Assembly: GCA_016165875.1 (NCBI GenBank) | Contig: JABBOT010000004.1 | Span: 14,881,672 to 14,945,671 of the forward strand | Direction: 5' to 3' | Length of the DNA: 64,000 nt | DNA from: Acanthopleura granulata | Taxonomy: Eukaryota; Mollusca; Polyplacophora; Chitonida; Chitonidae | In this document: positions 1 to 12,889 of the stretch, one piece after another | How the letters are laid out: each line of letters begins with the position of its first letter | How positions within the stretch are numbered: position 1 is the first letter of the stretch | Program-made: the position numbers and the translations under genes | The notes under the pieces: model-generated | Told to the model about the DNA's origin: nothing | The model's database searches: none | What the model saw: only the letters and a program-made list of their open reading frames with translations

Positions 1-70
1 TGTAAACAATATTATAGTATAGTATATTATATTATAATTATAATATAATATTAATATAACAATAATATGG
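1..70. repeat. AT-only simple sequence
   Basis: Positions 9-70 are almost purely A/T, made of short TATTATA/TAATATA words that are largely self-complementary. It lies in the intron following the plexin exon. No coding signal. Confidence 0.6.
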
Positions 71-420
71 TATACCACACTCATTTGGCAAATTACTGAA
101 CTCTCCACGAATAAAACGAACCTTATCTGCTCATGATATCTTGAAAGGTATTCTGTGTTCTTCAAGAAACTGAAAGATTGCTTACAAGGCCACATATATG
201 TAAGCATTGTCAGACACTTATTTTCGCCATGCACAAAGAGGGCAGGGGATATACATGTAATAAAAATTCCCTCCCAAGGTGAGAGACAAATGGGTAAATG
301 AAGTCCTTTAATGGACACCAGTGACATGATTTTTAAAATAACAAATTTTCAACGAGAAGTATTTCTGGACAAAAACATAATGTTGATCACTGTAGTGTGA
401 AAGTTATGTAAGCAAGATTT
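71..420 (-). other. Plexin intron downstream of the first coding exon; no further exon seen
   Basis: This is AT-rich sequence after the donor at 426. I looked for the next sema exon (a short reading frame continuing Cys-rich sema blade 5) on the minus strand and did not find one before the window edge. Confidence 0.5.
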
Positions 421-429
421 ACTTACCGA
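421..429 (-). other. Splice donor closing the plexin exon
   Basis: Minus-strand TCG|GTAAGT is a consensus donor, with the cut between 427 and 426. Reading on past it gives VSKSCLHN, which no longer looks like plexin. This agrees with the exon ending in phase 0 after Ser362. Confidence 0.85.
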
Positions 430-1512
430 AGCTTTACACTGCTCAGATGGGTGTATGTGGTCAGGTCCAAGTTTCCCAACTCCTTTGTAACAAGCAGTGA
501 TGGTATTATCAAACTTTGTTTGAATGTCCATCATGTTAAACACACACACCGCTGTATTAGTATCCAAGATGGACTGATCTGGATCATCACTCTTGTAAAA
601 AGTCACATATAAATTTGTTGATTGCACAGACCCTACTTTGGAAATGTCTATAAATGCTGCCTCTGCCATGTTATAAAATATACTGGAATTCCGACATTCA
701 ATGGGCATTTCAATGTAGGAATTAAAATATCGATCATTTTGACACAATCTTATAATTTTTGTCACATAATTTGTAGAGGTCACCCCTTGTCGCTGAACAG
801 TTATAAAATACACAAAATCAGAATAAGCAAATCCTTGAACATATTTGACTAGAAAATCCTGCTTCAACGATTGGTCAATCCGTTTGTAACTTCCCCCCAC
901 TGAATCTCGGTATGAGTATTCGAACGTTTTGGTATCTCTGGCACTAATAGCTGGTACAAGATCCCGGTATGCCTCCATTCCCTGGTTGCTGTAGGAAGCT
1001 GCAATGTACAGGGCTGATGAAGGTGATGAAGATGAGGAAGGGCCAGGTGCGATGAAAACAATGCTTGATGACTTCTGGTCATTTGGCACCATCGGTTTAA
1101 AAATGTACCTCTGGGTTGCAGTGATGTTAGACAACAACCTTTTTTCACAGAATCCATGAAATAAACTAGAGCAGGATATCACTACGTTGTTGTTGTTATC
1201 TATAGCAATACCTTTACTATAGCTGACCATACGGTACTTTTCTTTATCACATGGTATTGATGGTGGCGGACATTTTGGGTTGTCATCCCGAGGTCCAGTC
1301 AATGTGCTCTCTAGCTTTGCAAGGCTTGGTGAGAGTTTCAGCAGTTTATTGTCAGCACCAATGAAAACATTTCCTGAATTCTTGTCCACCTTCATCTGCC
1401 GGAAAGCCAGATGGTTGACATCACGGAAGCTCTGTTTGATATGCATAGTCCTTGTCATATGACATAAACAGGCAATGATGGCCAACAGTAGTGAGCTCCA
1501 TACTGTCCCCAT
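427..1512 (-). CDS. Plexin, first coding exon (signal peptide and N-terminal two thirds of sema domain); partial gene
   Basis: Plexins are single-pass receptors for semaphorins that steer axons and migrating cells; the sema beta-propeller binds ligand outside the cell. The exon gives 362 residues from ATG at 1512, ending in phase 0 at Ser362. Residues 1-22 are a hydrophobic signal peptide. Sema hallmarks follow: a first-blade motif GADNKLLKLSP (52-62), TGPRDDNPKC (72-81) with Cys81/Cys88, Cys114 and Cys122, the block KIIRLCQNDRYFNSYIEMP (252-270) with Cys257/Cys273, and CYKGVGKLGP (341-350) before Cys359. N-glycosylation sequons are at Asn129 and Asn275. A serine run (about 159-166) sits in a variable loop. 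A sema domain has about 500 residues, so the rest, plus PSI, IPT, transmembrane and GAP parts, lies off the left edge. The C-terminal blocks look closest to plexin A, but the class is uncertain. The start is chosen because it is followed at once by the signal peptide and preceded by a good splice acceptor. Confidence 0.9.
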
Positions 1513-1560
1513 ATTTGCAGTTCTTCTTATTCTTCAATCTGCAACAAACAGAAAAGATAG
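1513..1560 (-). other. 5' UTR piece and splice acceptor of the plexin exon
   Basis: On the minus strand a pyrimidine tract (CTATCTTTTCTGTTTGTTG) ends in CAG at 1541-1539, so the exon begins at 1538. That leaves a 26-nt UTR piece before the ATG. The plexin transcript therefore has at least one upstream non-coding exon at higher coordinates. No in-frame coding sequence is visible upstream of the acceptor. Confidence 0.75.
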
Positions 1561-4398
1561 TCACATGATAACATGAATTGCGAAAAGGGCAGGTTGGACT
1601 CTGTTGTCAGCAAAGTCACAAATTAACATGGGAGCATTGAGATAATTCACTACAAAACTTCTAACAATGTAGAGGCACATCAACACCCTTGGTTGTTCTC
1701 TACAAATTCATGAAGTGTGAGGCAGAGAGGTGTGGTTTCGTGAGAGTTCCATGCAGTTTTATGCCGCACGCCATCTCCTGTTGACAATTTCCTGTTTCCA
1801 GACAGCTGTCAGCAGCTCAAAGGCTCACTCGAATTAGTTTAGCCAATGCCACTAGCCTTCAGTGGAGACTACAGCAGAAGAGACACGGAATCAGATGCAG
1901 TCGCATGAAACCTGTCCTGTGTTAAAGTGGCCCAAATGCAATAACTCAGACATGCATTAACAGCCAAGTAGAAACAAATTTCTTGACAAACTCCTGCCGG
2001 GTCATGCTCTTAGCCAACATTCACCCAACACCCACTAGCAACACTGACGCTACCTCTATTACAAAACAGGTAAACAGTTTCTTAATGAACGGAGCATTAA
2101 TGTAACCAGTGAATTTCATGCAAGCAGATAAGCCTTATCACACTTCCCCTGCTAAAGTTAACCCTTATGGGTGTTCTCTTTTTAGTTTCATGTCATCTCC
2201 CATTAAATCAGTGCACAGGTGTAGATTGTCAATGCCTTATTACATGTGGACCTCACAATTTCTTTCAATTTCAGACCTACCAACTATATTTAACCCAATA
2301 TACGACAGAGTGTATAACGTTTAACCAAAACAAGAAAGGCATTTTGGGCTATACACAACATACAGTGAACATATGAGGTAAGCTGCCATGTCTCTGTATA
2401 GAGACAGACTGGGCTGGTTTCTAATCTCTCAGTACACATCTCTAGGGAGGTAATCCATTTATGTCTGCCATTCATTCAGGTGTTGCTGGACAGCCATCAA
2501 CAGACAATTACATTTGTGGTTAGCCGGAGGTAATTATTAGAACAATAGCCTTGCACACCTGATCTGCCATCTGGGACAGGTGAAACTTGAAGTGAGATAT
2601 TAAGATCTGCGGATTGAATAGTGAAGACTAATAATACACCAGCTTTGCTTATGTTTATCTTTGGCAGGGTCAGCTACATTTAAACAAGATAAGGAATCCA
2701 CTGTCTGAAAATATATCTAGATGTCAGGAACGAAAGCAGATCACTGCTAAAATCTAGAAATGTACAGATTATAGGCAGTATGTACAAAACTTTATATAAA
2801 TCCAAGAAAATTATTCTTCTATTTGTTAAAAAACTAATCATGCATTCAGGAAATATTCTGAAAATTTTATCTCTATGTTTTCAAAGCACCAGAATGTCAG
2901 GTAAGGCATGTACATAATTTATTTTATAGATCTGGTAGGACCCTCAGACAAGACCTGAGTTAGGCTATGGGCTGGCTGCAGGGTGCCCCCAAACACTTGA
3001 AGGTGGGTGGGGGAGAAGTTATGGGCTCTGACAGAGAGGGAGGGAAGGGATGCCTGGCCACATGTGATGGCTGATCTGTTCATCTGCCAGACACATACAC
3101 TGACTCCCAGACATCAGTCCCAGCTTTACAAACAAATCAGCCGTAAATCTCTGAACAATCCCACTCCCTCTGCCATTTCTACACTTAACATGTCTTATTC
3201 AGATTCTTTTGCTGCTTAACCTTTCATGAAATAGCATCAGTTTCACTGTATACACAACATAGAAAATATACATTCTGGACACCTTTGGCTTCTTGAATTT
3301 TCACTACGTGTATGGCTCAACTCCTCTGAATGCATAAATGTTGGCTTGATCATTGGCTATGACAAGAGCTCTGTCTGATACCAAAGTGCATGCATACGAA
3401 AATGCAACTACACACAAAAATTCTAATCTCCATAAAGAAAGCCTCATTATAAGCTATACATGGAGAAAAAATTTGAAATTCTGTTCCGGCTGAACTTAAT
3501 CTTACCACACACACAATAACTGTCAATACATTACTAGTACCAAAAAATAATATAAATCCTGACAGGTAAGATTTGTCAGCATATTTTTTAATACTTGATC
3601 ATGTACATGTAGTTATTAGAGACAATCTAACATTTGAACCTCAACATTTCCAAGTTTATAGAAGACTGCTCACAGAAGGCTGAATAACAACCTCAGTATA
3701 CAAAACTCCAGGCTTGACGACTTTGTATAAAAAATCTAGTTCATCTCAACACAAAGGTCATCTACCTGAAGTGGTAGAGGTAGTGAAGGGGTCAGAATCA
3801 GCTGTCCATGCTGAGAAGGAAATGTTGTATAAGTAAACACACAAACAGCTACACAGACTTCAAAAAAGCTGCCCTGCTGCTAGCCGGGAAGCCTAAGTAA
3901 ACTGTAAATAACTAAGACATTTACAGCAGGACGACAACCCCAGTCATGTTCAGCAGATTGGAGCAAATGTTTCCCCCGCTCCCCAAGCATTTTGGCAGTA
4001 GTAAAGCACTGCCAAATCAAAGAGAGATTCCAGCCAAACTGGGAACTGGCCACACTAACCAAATACCTCATCAGAATCAGTTAGGAATCATCATATCTGC
4101 GGACCAAATGTTTTCCTTTAGTCCTCAACTGGTTCACATCTAACTGAGGGTGTCAAAGCAGAAAAACTTTGTTTAACAAATAAATATTCACTGTTTTTCC
4201 ACAGCGGATAGATGGACATTTGCACTGGCTCCAAGCTATTATCTTGTACTCATGGTGGGCATCAAATTGAGCAGGTCACTTTCTTTACACATTTCATCAC
4301 AAATTCAGATTACAAAAATAAAATGCTCCTCTTTATATTTTTGCAACATAGAATATTAAGACATTCATGTGTCACATATGATTTGCTCACAGGATGAC
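1561..4398 (-). other. Plexin 5' intron, part 1; non-coding
   Basis: No supported exon. The plus strand is A+C rich, as expected for minus-strand transcription. A G-rich, GC-richer island lies at about 2935-3220, listed separately. The remaining open frames are 60-70 codons, lack homology I recognise, and look random. Confidence 0.5.
2935..3220. other. GC-richer non-coding island (candidate regulatory element)
   Basis: Composition rises abruptly against AT-rich flanks, with G-runs (GGTGGGTGGGGG at about 3003) and purine tracts, then falls again. It contains an E-box CACATGTG at 3060. A 70-codon plus-strand frame crosses it but resembles nothing I know. Conservation cannot be judged here. Confidence 0.3.
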
Positions 4399-4400
4399 TA

Positions 4401-4617
4401 ATGTAAATGACCTAAAATTTCCTCCCAAAAAGTGCATCTTTAGATGCAAATAAATGTTATAAAATATTATTTCTGGTGATGAAACTGAAATCTTTCCACT
4501 AGGGAATCATCCACCCTTCCAAACAAACCTCAAAACAACTTTCTAATATCAAGAGAACACTGAGAATCAGGAAAAATAAGCAACATAGTCATGGACGAAA
4601 TTTTAAGTCATTTAGGG
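4401..4617 (+). mobile_element. MITE copy 1 (TA-flanked, Tc1/mariner-type ends)
   Basis: This 217-bp element starts TAAATGACCTAAAATTTC and ends with the inverted match GAAATTTTAAGTCATTTAGGG. TA occurs directly outside both ends (4399-4400 and 4618-4619), as expected for a TA target duplication. The inside (for example CCTTCCAAACAAACCTCAAA at about 4515) is shared with copies at 39437-39655 and 52567-52769. It has no coding capacity, so it is a non-autonomous element. The first three bases of the left end are mutated. Confidence 0.8.
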
Positions 4618-6299
4618 TATTTTTCATGGAAAATTCATAACCACAAGTTTTGTTCTGGGATAGGATGGGATGAGGTACAGTGCATGCAGGTGGCTGGAAA
4701 GGATGTTAAACCGAGTAATTTAAGCTACATTATTATATCAAAAAAATTCACTTACATCACACATGTATTATATATGAAGATAAAAAAAAACACAACAACA
4801 ACTTCCCCTAACTATATATACACTGTATGTGGTCTTCGGAATTACACTGCACTGGTATGTGTGCACTTTTCTCTAAGACATATATATTCTACTGCCACAA
4901 ATATTTCAAGAGAGCAGTTTTAACATAAAGATCAAACAAAGATGTCCAAGTGAAGTAATTTTTCTTTCTGTTTTGTCAATGACCTTTTCTTGATCTAGTT
5001 ATCCCTATGAAGAAGTAAATGGTTTTGGCAATGAGTAAAACAAGAGAGGTTTGTTAATGTGTGGTATGAGTCATCAAGTTATAAAACATTTTATGGGGTA
5101 CTGCAATGGCAGTAGCACAAATGAAATATGACCATCTCTACCAATTCCACAAGAAAATCAAATACCTTAACACTCCTGGTCAGGGTCTGATGGGGAGCCT
5201 ATCTAATCTCCATGATTTGCAAATTAAGTTTGTGAACATGAAAGCCAATCTGGGTGGGTGGGGGTGGGGGGCTGCTGTCTTATAGATATTAAAGAGATAA
5301 GGTTCCCAGTTGATCTCCTTGAGCCACTCAAACATTGCCACAAATTACTGGAGCAGTTAAGTTGGCAGAGGTGGCCAAGGGATGACCAATGGCTAGAGCA
5401 CAGATATCTGTTCTCTGGTCATTTGGTAGGCCTGCAGGGCAATCTGACCATGTCTGGCAAACAGACAACAATCACAACTGGTTTTGCCAATTTCACAGGG
5501 CTTTCTAGAGACCAAGAATTTATGGTGAGCAACCCTGACCAGGGAGTTGGCTTGTGTTGACATCATCCCAGCAAAAAGCCATAAACCACAGATAAAAGTT
5601 CAGCTGGAGTGAATCAGTGTTTCAGTTTTATTGTATGTCCCACATCTGCCCCTTCCAACAGCCCCCCTCATAAACTAGCCATGAAAACAGCTGGCCAATC
5701 AGAACTTCTGACTAACATCTCCCATAAACTATGTCTCAGAGAGACAGCCAATCATTAGACTGGCCAGTAATTATTTGTGCTTATTCTGGATAGATCCTTC
5801 CATGCCCATGGAACCTAGTTCTAATTGTATCCTCTCTTCTGGAAAATATAATGTTCTGTCATTCCTTGTTCAATGGTGGAAGGTTCAAAGCAAGCTCCAG
5901 TAATGAGAACATTTTTATTGAACTGTCGCCAACAGAGCCATAAATAAAGTCTCCCCTTTTATCTCCTCCTACATTTATGATTTTGGCTTCCATACACACA
6001 CCCCAAAATCACATCCAAAGAGGACAGCTGCCTCAAAAACCAGTAGGCCTGAACACGGGATCACCCCTTATTTGCATATCAATCAGCACCACCATGTTTT
6101 GTTCACAATGTTTCATTAGGCAATGGTTATTTACCATTTAAAATGATATCTAATATTAAACAATAACACTCAGAAATTAATTTAAAATTCCAAACTGAGA
6201 AAATGACATAATTTGTCATATGTTTAAATTTGCATTAAACATACTAGAAAAAAAACAAGAATCAGAAATTTCACAGGTTACGCCACACATAAAATTTAA
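4618..6299. other. Non-coding stretch with a GC-richer island at about 5160-5840
   Basis: The island has G-run GGTGGGTGGGGGTGGGGGG (about 5253-5271), C-runs at about 5663, and two CCAAT words (about 5695 and 5749). A 100-codon plus-strand frame at 5258-5560 has no recognisable family and ends within the island. I treat the whole as intronic or regulatory. Confidence 0.35.
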
Positions 6300-6880
6300 C
6301 TGCGAGCGAATCTCTACACTGGTATAATAAGAACAAAAAAAACAACGTAAATAATACATTCAATGTGCACTACAGACCCTATTAAGCATATGTCAGCAAA
6401 CAGATTCCTAAGCTAACCTGCAATGCCCTTTGTTCCCGAGAAATCCGAAATCCAATCGGAAATGGCTTCAACAGAAACACACTTTCACTAGTTATGCTGA
6501 GGTGATTCAACCAGAACGTTTATCGCCTACCAACACGAAATCGAAATGGTATGATGGTGACACATCGGAGAGGCGGAGCTAATGTTATGGGCGTCCTTCC
6601 TTCTTTTTTTTTTTTTTCGGTCATGCTGAACCAAGCGCTTACACCGCAGGACAGCCTGGAAGCAAGAACCATCCAAGATGGCGGACACCTTTCACTGCAA
6701 TCATCTCGAGGGTATTATCCATGATAATTATATCAGCTTTATGTCAAACAGGCAGTGTACAGGTGCCATTTATACTTCATTTTAAAACCATAAATTCCCA
6801 CTCGAAATGTCTTCCCAAGACTTACCGCGAAAAAAACGTAATAAATAAACAAGGAAATTTTCCCCCCACACTTACCCTTA
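6300..6880 (-). promoter_or_regulatory. CpG-dense promoter candidate with minus-strand donors
   Basis: By hand I count 15 CpGs in 6421-6720, against one in 5701-5940. It carries CCAAT (6452-6456) and AAGATGGCGGAC (6675-6686), a YY1-type motif usually found just after start sites. On the minus strand three plausible donors follow: CAG|GTTAGC (exon end 6418), GCG|GTAAGTC (exon end 6826) and AAGG|GTAAGTG (exon end 6876). This could supply the plexin 5' UTR exon, giving an intron of about 5 kb. The YY1 motif faces the plus strand, so a plus or bidirectional start is also possible. Confidence 0.5.
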
Positions 6881-9800
6881 GGTATTGTTAGCTTCCATTG
6901 ATGTATAAAATCTTTGTGATGAACAACAATTTAAACATACAGCTTTGAAGGAGCATTAGTTCAAAGCATGCACAATACTAGTGGTCTGGTATAACGATAT
7001 ACTCTTCTCACCATCATAGGGTCATGCTGCGTCAGACAATGAGCATGTCAGTTAATTTCCATGTTCACCATCAAGACTGTTGGTTGTAGCTGTTTAACAG
7101 CACCCATTAGTGAGAAGTTCCAGGAGAAGCTGGGCTAGAGCCTATCAAAGTACTGGTTTAAGTCATCCTGGGCTAGTTCTACAGATCTATGGCACTAATG
7201 TCTGTGTCCATGGAAATCTGGGGTGTATCTGAGCTAGAAAGCCATGTTTTACCCATAAATCCTGGTAAATGACCTTTCCTATCAGGTCTTGTGGACAGGC
7301 CCAGTTGGTCTTTATCTACTGGCCAGACTGTGTCAGACAGTAATGGCCACTGTGCCTTTTAGTACCCTGTCATGAACTACCTGGGCCCTAATCCATGCCA
7401 TCTCCTCTTCCCTTTATCCTGACTTTAAAGACAAATCTCAGTTATCACCAATGACTTCCTTGTCACCAGCAAGAGCACTGGCCCAGAAGCCTATCTGACT
7501 ACAACTACAACACTGTGATTTTGGAGGTTTGTTATGATGATATGTACATGTTCATGTTTTAGTACACATGCCACTCAAAAGAATTCCCCACCTAATGGGG
7601 GCGATACATTATACTATGTCAAATCAAAGTTAAGGTAGGTGTAGTCAATTATTCAGCAAAATTGTTTGACATCAAACAGCAGCAGCTGGATAAATTTGAA
7701 TCTAACGGAAAAACGTGGAAAAAGAAAACAAGCATAAAAGGGCAATGCAGATAGAAAAACCATCATTAGTCAAACAAACTGTCTTTTTCTGAAAAATACT
7801 GCAGAATTTTAAGTGCAATCCTTTAATTTCATGAATTTGAGCCTTTGCACATGTAAACACATTAAACTCATCCATAAACTGGAAATATAAATTAAACTGA
7901 ACTAACTGAAGTAGTTTCAGGACAATCAAATTATTATAGCCCATTCAAACATGAAGACCATTCTTTGGAAAATAAACTATATGTTGCCCTTGAAAACCAA
8001 TGCAGAGATTAACATGTTGGAAATATTTGCTCCACTCTCATCATTAGGATTAATAAGGTCTTTTTGAACAATAAAACCAGTTCACAATGCAATTCAAAAA
8101 ACATTTACTCTAATGACATTCAGGTACACGTACAGCTGTAATAAGGCATATCCCAGAGATAAAACTATAACAGCCAGATAACAAATCACATTCAGGAGTT
8201 TTTGGGGAGGTGTTTACTGGCTGTGGCTTACATTTGTTCACATTAGCAACATTGGTGTGACAAGCAATGTTGAGTATGTTGGGCTTTTTTCCGGGCACTG
8301 TTGGTAGAGATTACAGAAGGCTGGTTGATAGCATCTGGCTAAGCCTGCCTACTGGACTGGTAATAAAGCCCTGTGAAAAGTCACTATTCAATTGGACAGA
8401 CCTGACATGTTTATGGCCCTATTCAGGGAGAGCAAGGCCATAAATTATGAGGTGTAATCTGTTTAGTCCAAAAACAGCATTCAGGCTTGGGTTAAGTTTC
8501 CCAAGCAAAGACTCTTCCCATCTTAAAAAATATGGGTTCTGCCCAGAGGCGATATGCTAAAAGGGGTGGAGAGCCAAACGCAGAGACATAAAGCTGTCAA
8601 AACAGCCAGAGTCGCAATGGAAATGGTAATTTGGGTCAGCGGCATGCTTAAAATGTCAGCCAGCTCTCCATTTTGGTGGTGTTGTTTTTGTGAAGGCTAT
8701 GAAGCACTAGTTTTCGGTATAATCTATTTAGCATACTCCTGATCCTCTGTACAGCTACTGCAGAAATACTAACGCTCCAGGAAAAGACCAGAAAAAAAGA
8801 AAGATTTGTAGCCTCTAACAGTATAAACAATAATCTCAAAAACTACCATGAGGTATTTTAACAGGAAATCTATACGCATACCACAGATTCTGGAGATAGA
8901 GAATTTACATTGGACGCTTAGCTAACATATATGCCTCATGATGACTCATTCAACCAATAAAATGCTAATTGGAATTCAGCGGACATCAACTGGATTAACT
9001 GCAGAAAAATGGATTTTCTCACATGTTGACAGATGTATGTAAAAACAGGACTTGCTGCTTTCCTGCCATGTACATGTATACACAGAACAGTAGCAAGGTG
9101 ACAGTACAAGACAGAGATCTGCCGTTTTGAATTTATGACAATGGATTTTTTCTGCACAAAGACAAAACCTTCCTGAAAATAGTCATGATTACTGGACTGG
9201 TATACCAGAAGAAAAACAATGGGTTTACCTTCGATGCACTGGTTTCATTAATGGAGGATGAAGTTTGAGCAGAATTTGAAAATTAAGAGGACCATTTACT
9301 TGGACACATGAACTACAAATGTAGAAGAACAGCAAAGCTACATTCTACAGTCTTGTAGCCAAGGTCACTGATGACTGTATATAGGAGACCCAGACAACTA
9401 GTTTATTTTCAGATGGGTCAATTGGGTATTTTCACTCAATTATGACATGCAAAACAGTATAGTTAGCCTCATCCAGACAGACTTATCTTTGGCAGTTTGA
9501 CCAAAGCAGGGTTAATATGCTACTGGTTCTTTGTTAGCCAGACATCTGCATAATCTTCAGGGAAACAAAATCAGGTTTGTCAAGACAACTTTTGGATCAA
9601 GTTTTCCTGATATCAGTACTTATATTCAGAAATCAGTAAAATTATGTCTGGCTTTCATATATCAAAGGTCAGATATGACTTACTGTCTCCAAATAATTGA
9701 GAACTGAGGCCATCCATACATAGTGATACCCACAAGAGCAAATCATGAAGTGGGTAATGGTAAGCTAAAGGTTACAGCTGCAGTGTGCCTAGGGGCATTA

Positions 9801-12800
9801 GTGAACATCTGATGAACTTTGGCCGAGGGAAATCATGAAGGATTACAGTAAATGGAAGTTGAACAGAAGCTGTTTTACAGAAACTGGGTATGCACTGCCT
9901 ACAATTACTGGCTTAATACAACTTTTCATTGGTAAATGCATTATGGAGCTGGTTTAACGTGCACAACCTTGGTAAATATGTGAAAATTGATTATGTGTTT
10001 ATCTGCATTTATTTCTAAAACTAATCAAATATTCATTCAGCATAAATGCAACAATTCCTGCATGTTTCTGTGAGATACGCATTATGGTAATGCCGCATTA
10101 GCTGCTGTATACTTTCCCACAACACTAGAGCACAAAATTTAAACAGATTGCTTCGATTTGAAAATCTACTAATAACAGGATATGTTTGAATCCATAGCTC
10201 AGGAAATCATTGTTTAACCCTTTTCTAAACCTCCCTCAATACAAGACATACTGTCTCCATGTACATCACTTCGGCAATGTATCTGCATGTAGCCTACACT
10301 AAGAGGATAAAATTTATGACGCAAAAAAACATGAACACTTAAAGCATGTATACCCTCAAAGTGGGGTAAATGAGATGGGGACCAGAGATCATTAGCTAAC
10401 TAAAGAGCTACATACTATTCAGTGTTTTACGGCGCCTTTGATGTGGCCTACCTGTAGGACAGGTATCATCACCACAATCCATTACCCAAAAGTGTATAGT
10501 CACACAACATACATCCACACACCTTTTACATTACAGCATGATGATAAGAGGTACAAACAGCAAGGTAAATTAGTTATGTTTTAGTATGCTTCATGTCAGT
10601 AAGGTAGTTTCTCATAATATACCTGAGTCTATCATAATTTACATATACCTTTATACTGCAATTAAACCAAGTGTAATGTTATAAATGCTTTAAAAAAAAA
10701 AAAAAAGATCATTAGTTGAAGACACCACCCTTGTGTGTTACTTTAGTACACACAATTAAATTACCTCTCCAAGATAGACAAAGAAAATCCTAAAATAGAT
10801 ATAAAAATGAATTTCAACTCACAAATGAACACTATACAACAATGAGCTGTGGTAGGATTTTATCTTCTGACCCAGCTGAACTCTTCACTTTACTCCTCAT
10901 CACAGGAAATTACCTGCACTTGACACAGGTAACCAAGGCCTCTCAAGACAGGTCTTTATTTCTGGGGTTATGGTATATACATGTAGTTCATTGAGCTATA
11001 AAAGTCTTAACCTCATACAGTGAGTCTAGAGTTTACATTTCAAAGAAGGCCATCTGATAAACATTATACAGGAGTTTTCAGATGGCATTCTTTCGTGGCT
11101 TAAGATAAAAAAATATCTTACTGTAACATACATGTATGACTTGTCAAAAATGTCAGGCTATTTTGTTGACATTAATGTATCCATTGCCTATTTCTCCATC
11201 CTCTGGAGGTACACCTGATGCATCATTCCTTCACATACCTTATAATTCACAACTATTCAGTTCCTCAATTTTCTCCATCTTTCATCTACTATAAAAAACT
11301 TAACATGAAACACTTTTCAAACTTCACACAGTTGCCTAACATTTCTGAACGGTCACATGGCCGAACAGGACTTCTTTTCTCTACAGGGATTGAACAGTTA
11401 AAACTCAAAACTTCCCCGTTATATCATCAACAACACATGCATGTGATGTGTGAACAGATTTACCACAAAAATTACATGCACAAGTAGTCTGAATTAAATT
11501 TTTTTCAATTCTCAGTAACACTGTGATGAACATAAACTATTTATAACTGTGTGTTGCGAACAGCAGAATACAATATGTTTTGAAAATCTGTGTTCAAAAG
11601 AGGGATCAAAATTGAAATATATTTAATCAACTCCTTTTCACCAAGAGGTAAGTTTAAATCAAAAACAATGAGTCAGTCTTTTCAGCATTGCCACCTTCTA
11701 CCCTTAGAACACACTGTACCTTAGTTTTCCACTGAGTTCATGATGTGACCTCCAACTTCAGAGTTATTGCTGTCAGAGCTACACTTGGAATCACTCAGAG
11801 CCAACAGAAACAGGAAGATAAATCACCTCAGATGGTGTCCAGAGGAGTTCAAAGTCGTTCCTCTGTTTCCAGAGTCATGCTGCATGGCTAGCACACCTCC
11901 ATTCCACAACAGACACATGTCTCAAGTCGGAAAACACAGCTGCACTATTTTATTTTTTTTTTCCCATCTCATTCACAAAAGTAAACAAACACCTAACACC
12001 GATAACTGCAAAGCCTTACACAAGAGGATGCACTATCTGTGTCACTGCCTTGTCTCTTCACACTTACATTGTAAACAAATACTGATATGCAGTCGATTCA
12101 CTGGGAGGAAACAAACTGAGGACCCAGCTGCTTGATTAGACTAAAGGTATTTCACACCGATCTCATTTTAAGAATTATTTTACTTATATATGTACCTTCA
12201 GATAACCCAAATATTTTCTGCTTATAATCACCCTGGATAAACAAATTGCATAGCAAATGAAATATCGGAGAGTTGATATAAACAAAATTTCCAGCTCTGC
12301 TTACACATTCATTTATCTGTAGAATAGCTGTAGTGATCTGGACGCTCTTTCTGGAGACTTTGTGGAGAATGTTTTCATTGTGCACTTCAAAATGTCATCA
12401 TCTAATGCATTTTGGCACTGTAATAAGGGACGGTTCACTTTATAGTGATATGCATGTAGCTGATGACCTTTACTCATTTGCCAGCTGGCGCAATTATTCA
12501 GTTTCTGCACTGAAATTGCTAACACTATGGTAAATCTTCACAAAAGACCTGAAGTTTTGCCACCTATCACAGTAAAATGCATGTTTTGATATTACATGGA
12601 TTTGTCCACAAAAAAAAAAAGAGAACAGTAAATGCAGTAATCAGCAAACTAGATAACCTTCAAGGTCCAGAAAAAAATTACACTTCTGTTCTGAAACAGG
12701 ACTTCTCTTTAGTCCTGTTTTAACCAGGGATTTAATAAAGTTATCCTACAGTAGTTGACACGTTAAAGTTAAAGCTTATTACTGCCTCTAACCTGAAGAG

Positions 12801-12889
12801 TCTGCTATCATTTATGTCGGCCAGATAAAGGTAAAGTATCATGGAATTTCCGCTCCAGAAAAAAAAACCAGGAGCGTGGAAAATTTATA
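6881..12889. other. Long non-coding stretch
   Basis: No exon is supported. It holds a moderately GC-rich stretch at about 7050-7500, another at 8320-8690 listed separately, an A run at about 10692-10705 and scattered TACATGTA words. At about 10420-10450 a piece (TGTTTTACGGCGCC) weakly recalls the reverse of the SINE 3' end. The longest open frame (122 codons at 11767-12135 plus) resembles no family I know. Confidence 0.4.
8320..8690. other. GC-richer island with paired TTTATGGCC words
   Basis: TTTATGGCC at 8410-8418 and its inverse GGCCATAAA at 8436-8444 lie 17 bp apart in a stretch that is richer in G+C than its flanks. TTTATGG resembles the Abd-B/posterior Hox binding word. No reading frame or splice structure suggests an exon. 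Confidence 0.3.

Noticed and set aside
427..1512. Semaphorin instead of plexin
   Set aside because: The TGPRDDNPKC and RLCQND-type blocks and the CYKGVGKL block fit plexin sema domains better than semaphorins.
6680..6790. Short plus-strand coding start at the ATG inside the YY1 motif (MADTFHCNHL...)
   Set aside because: The frame stops after about 35 codons, has no convincing donor and resembles no known N-terminus.
10420..10450. Reverse-strand SINE tail
   Set aside because: Only about 15 bases resemble the tail; too short to call.
11767..12135. 122-codon plus-strand open frame
   Set aside because: No family features and no promoter or splice context.
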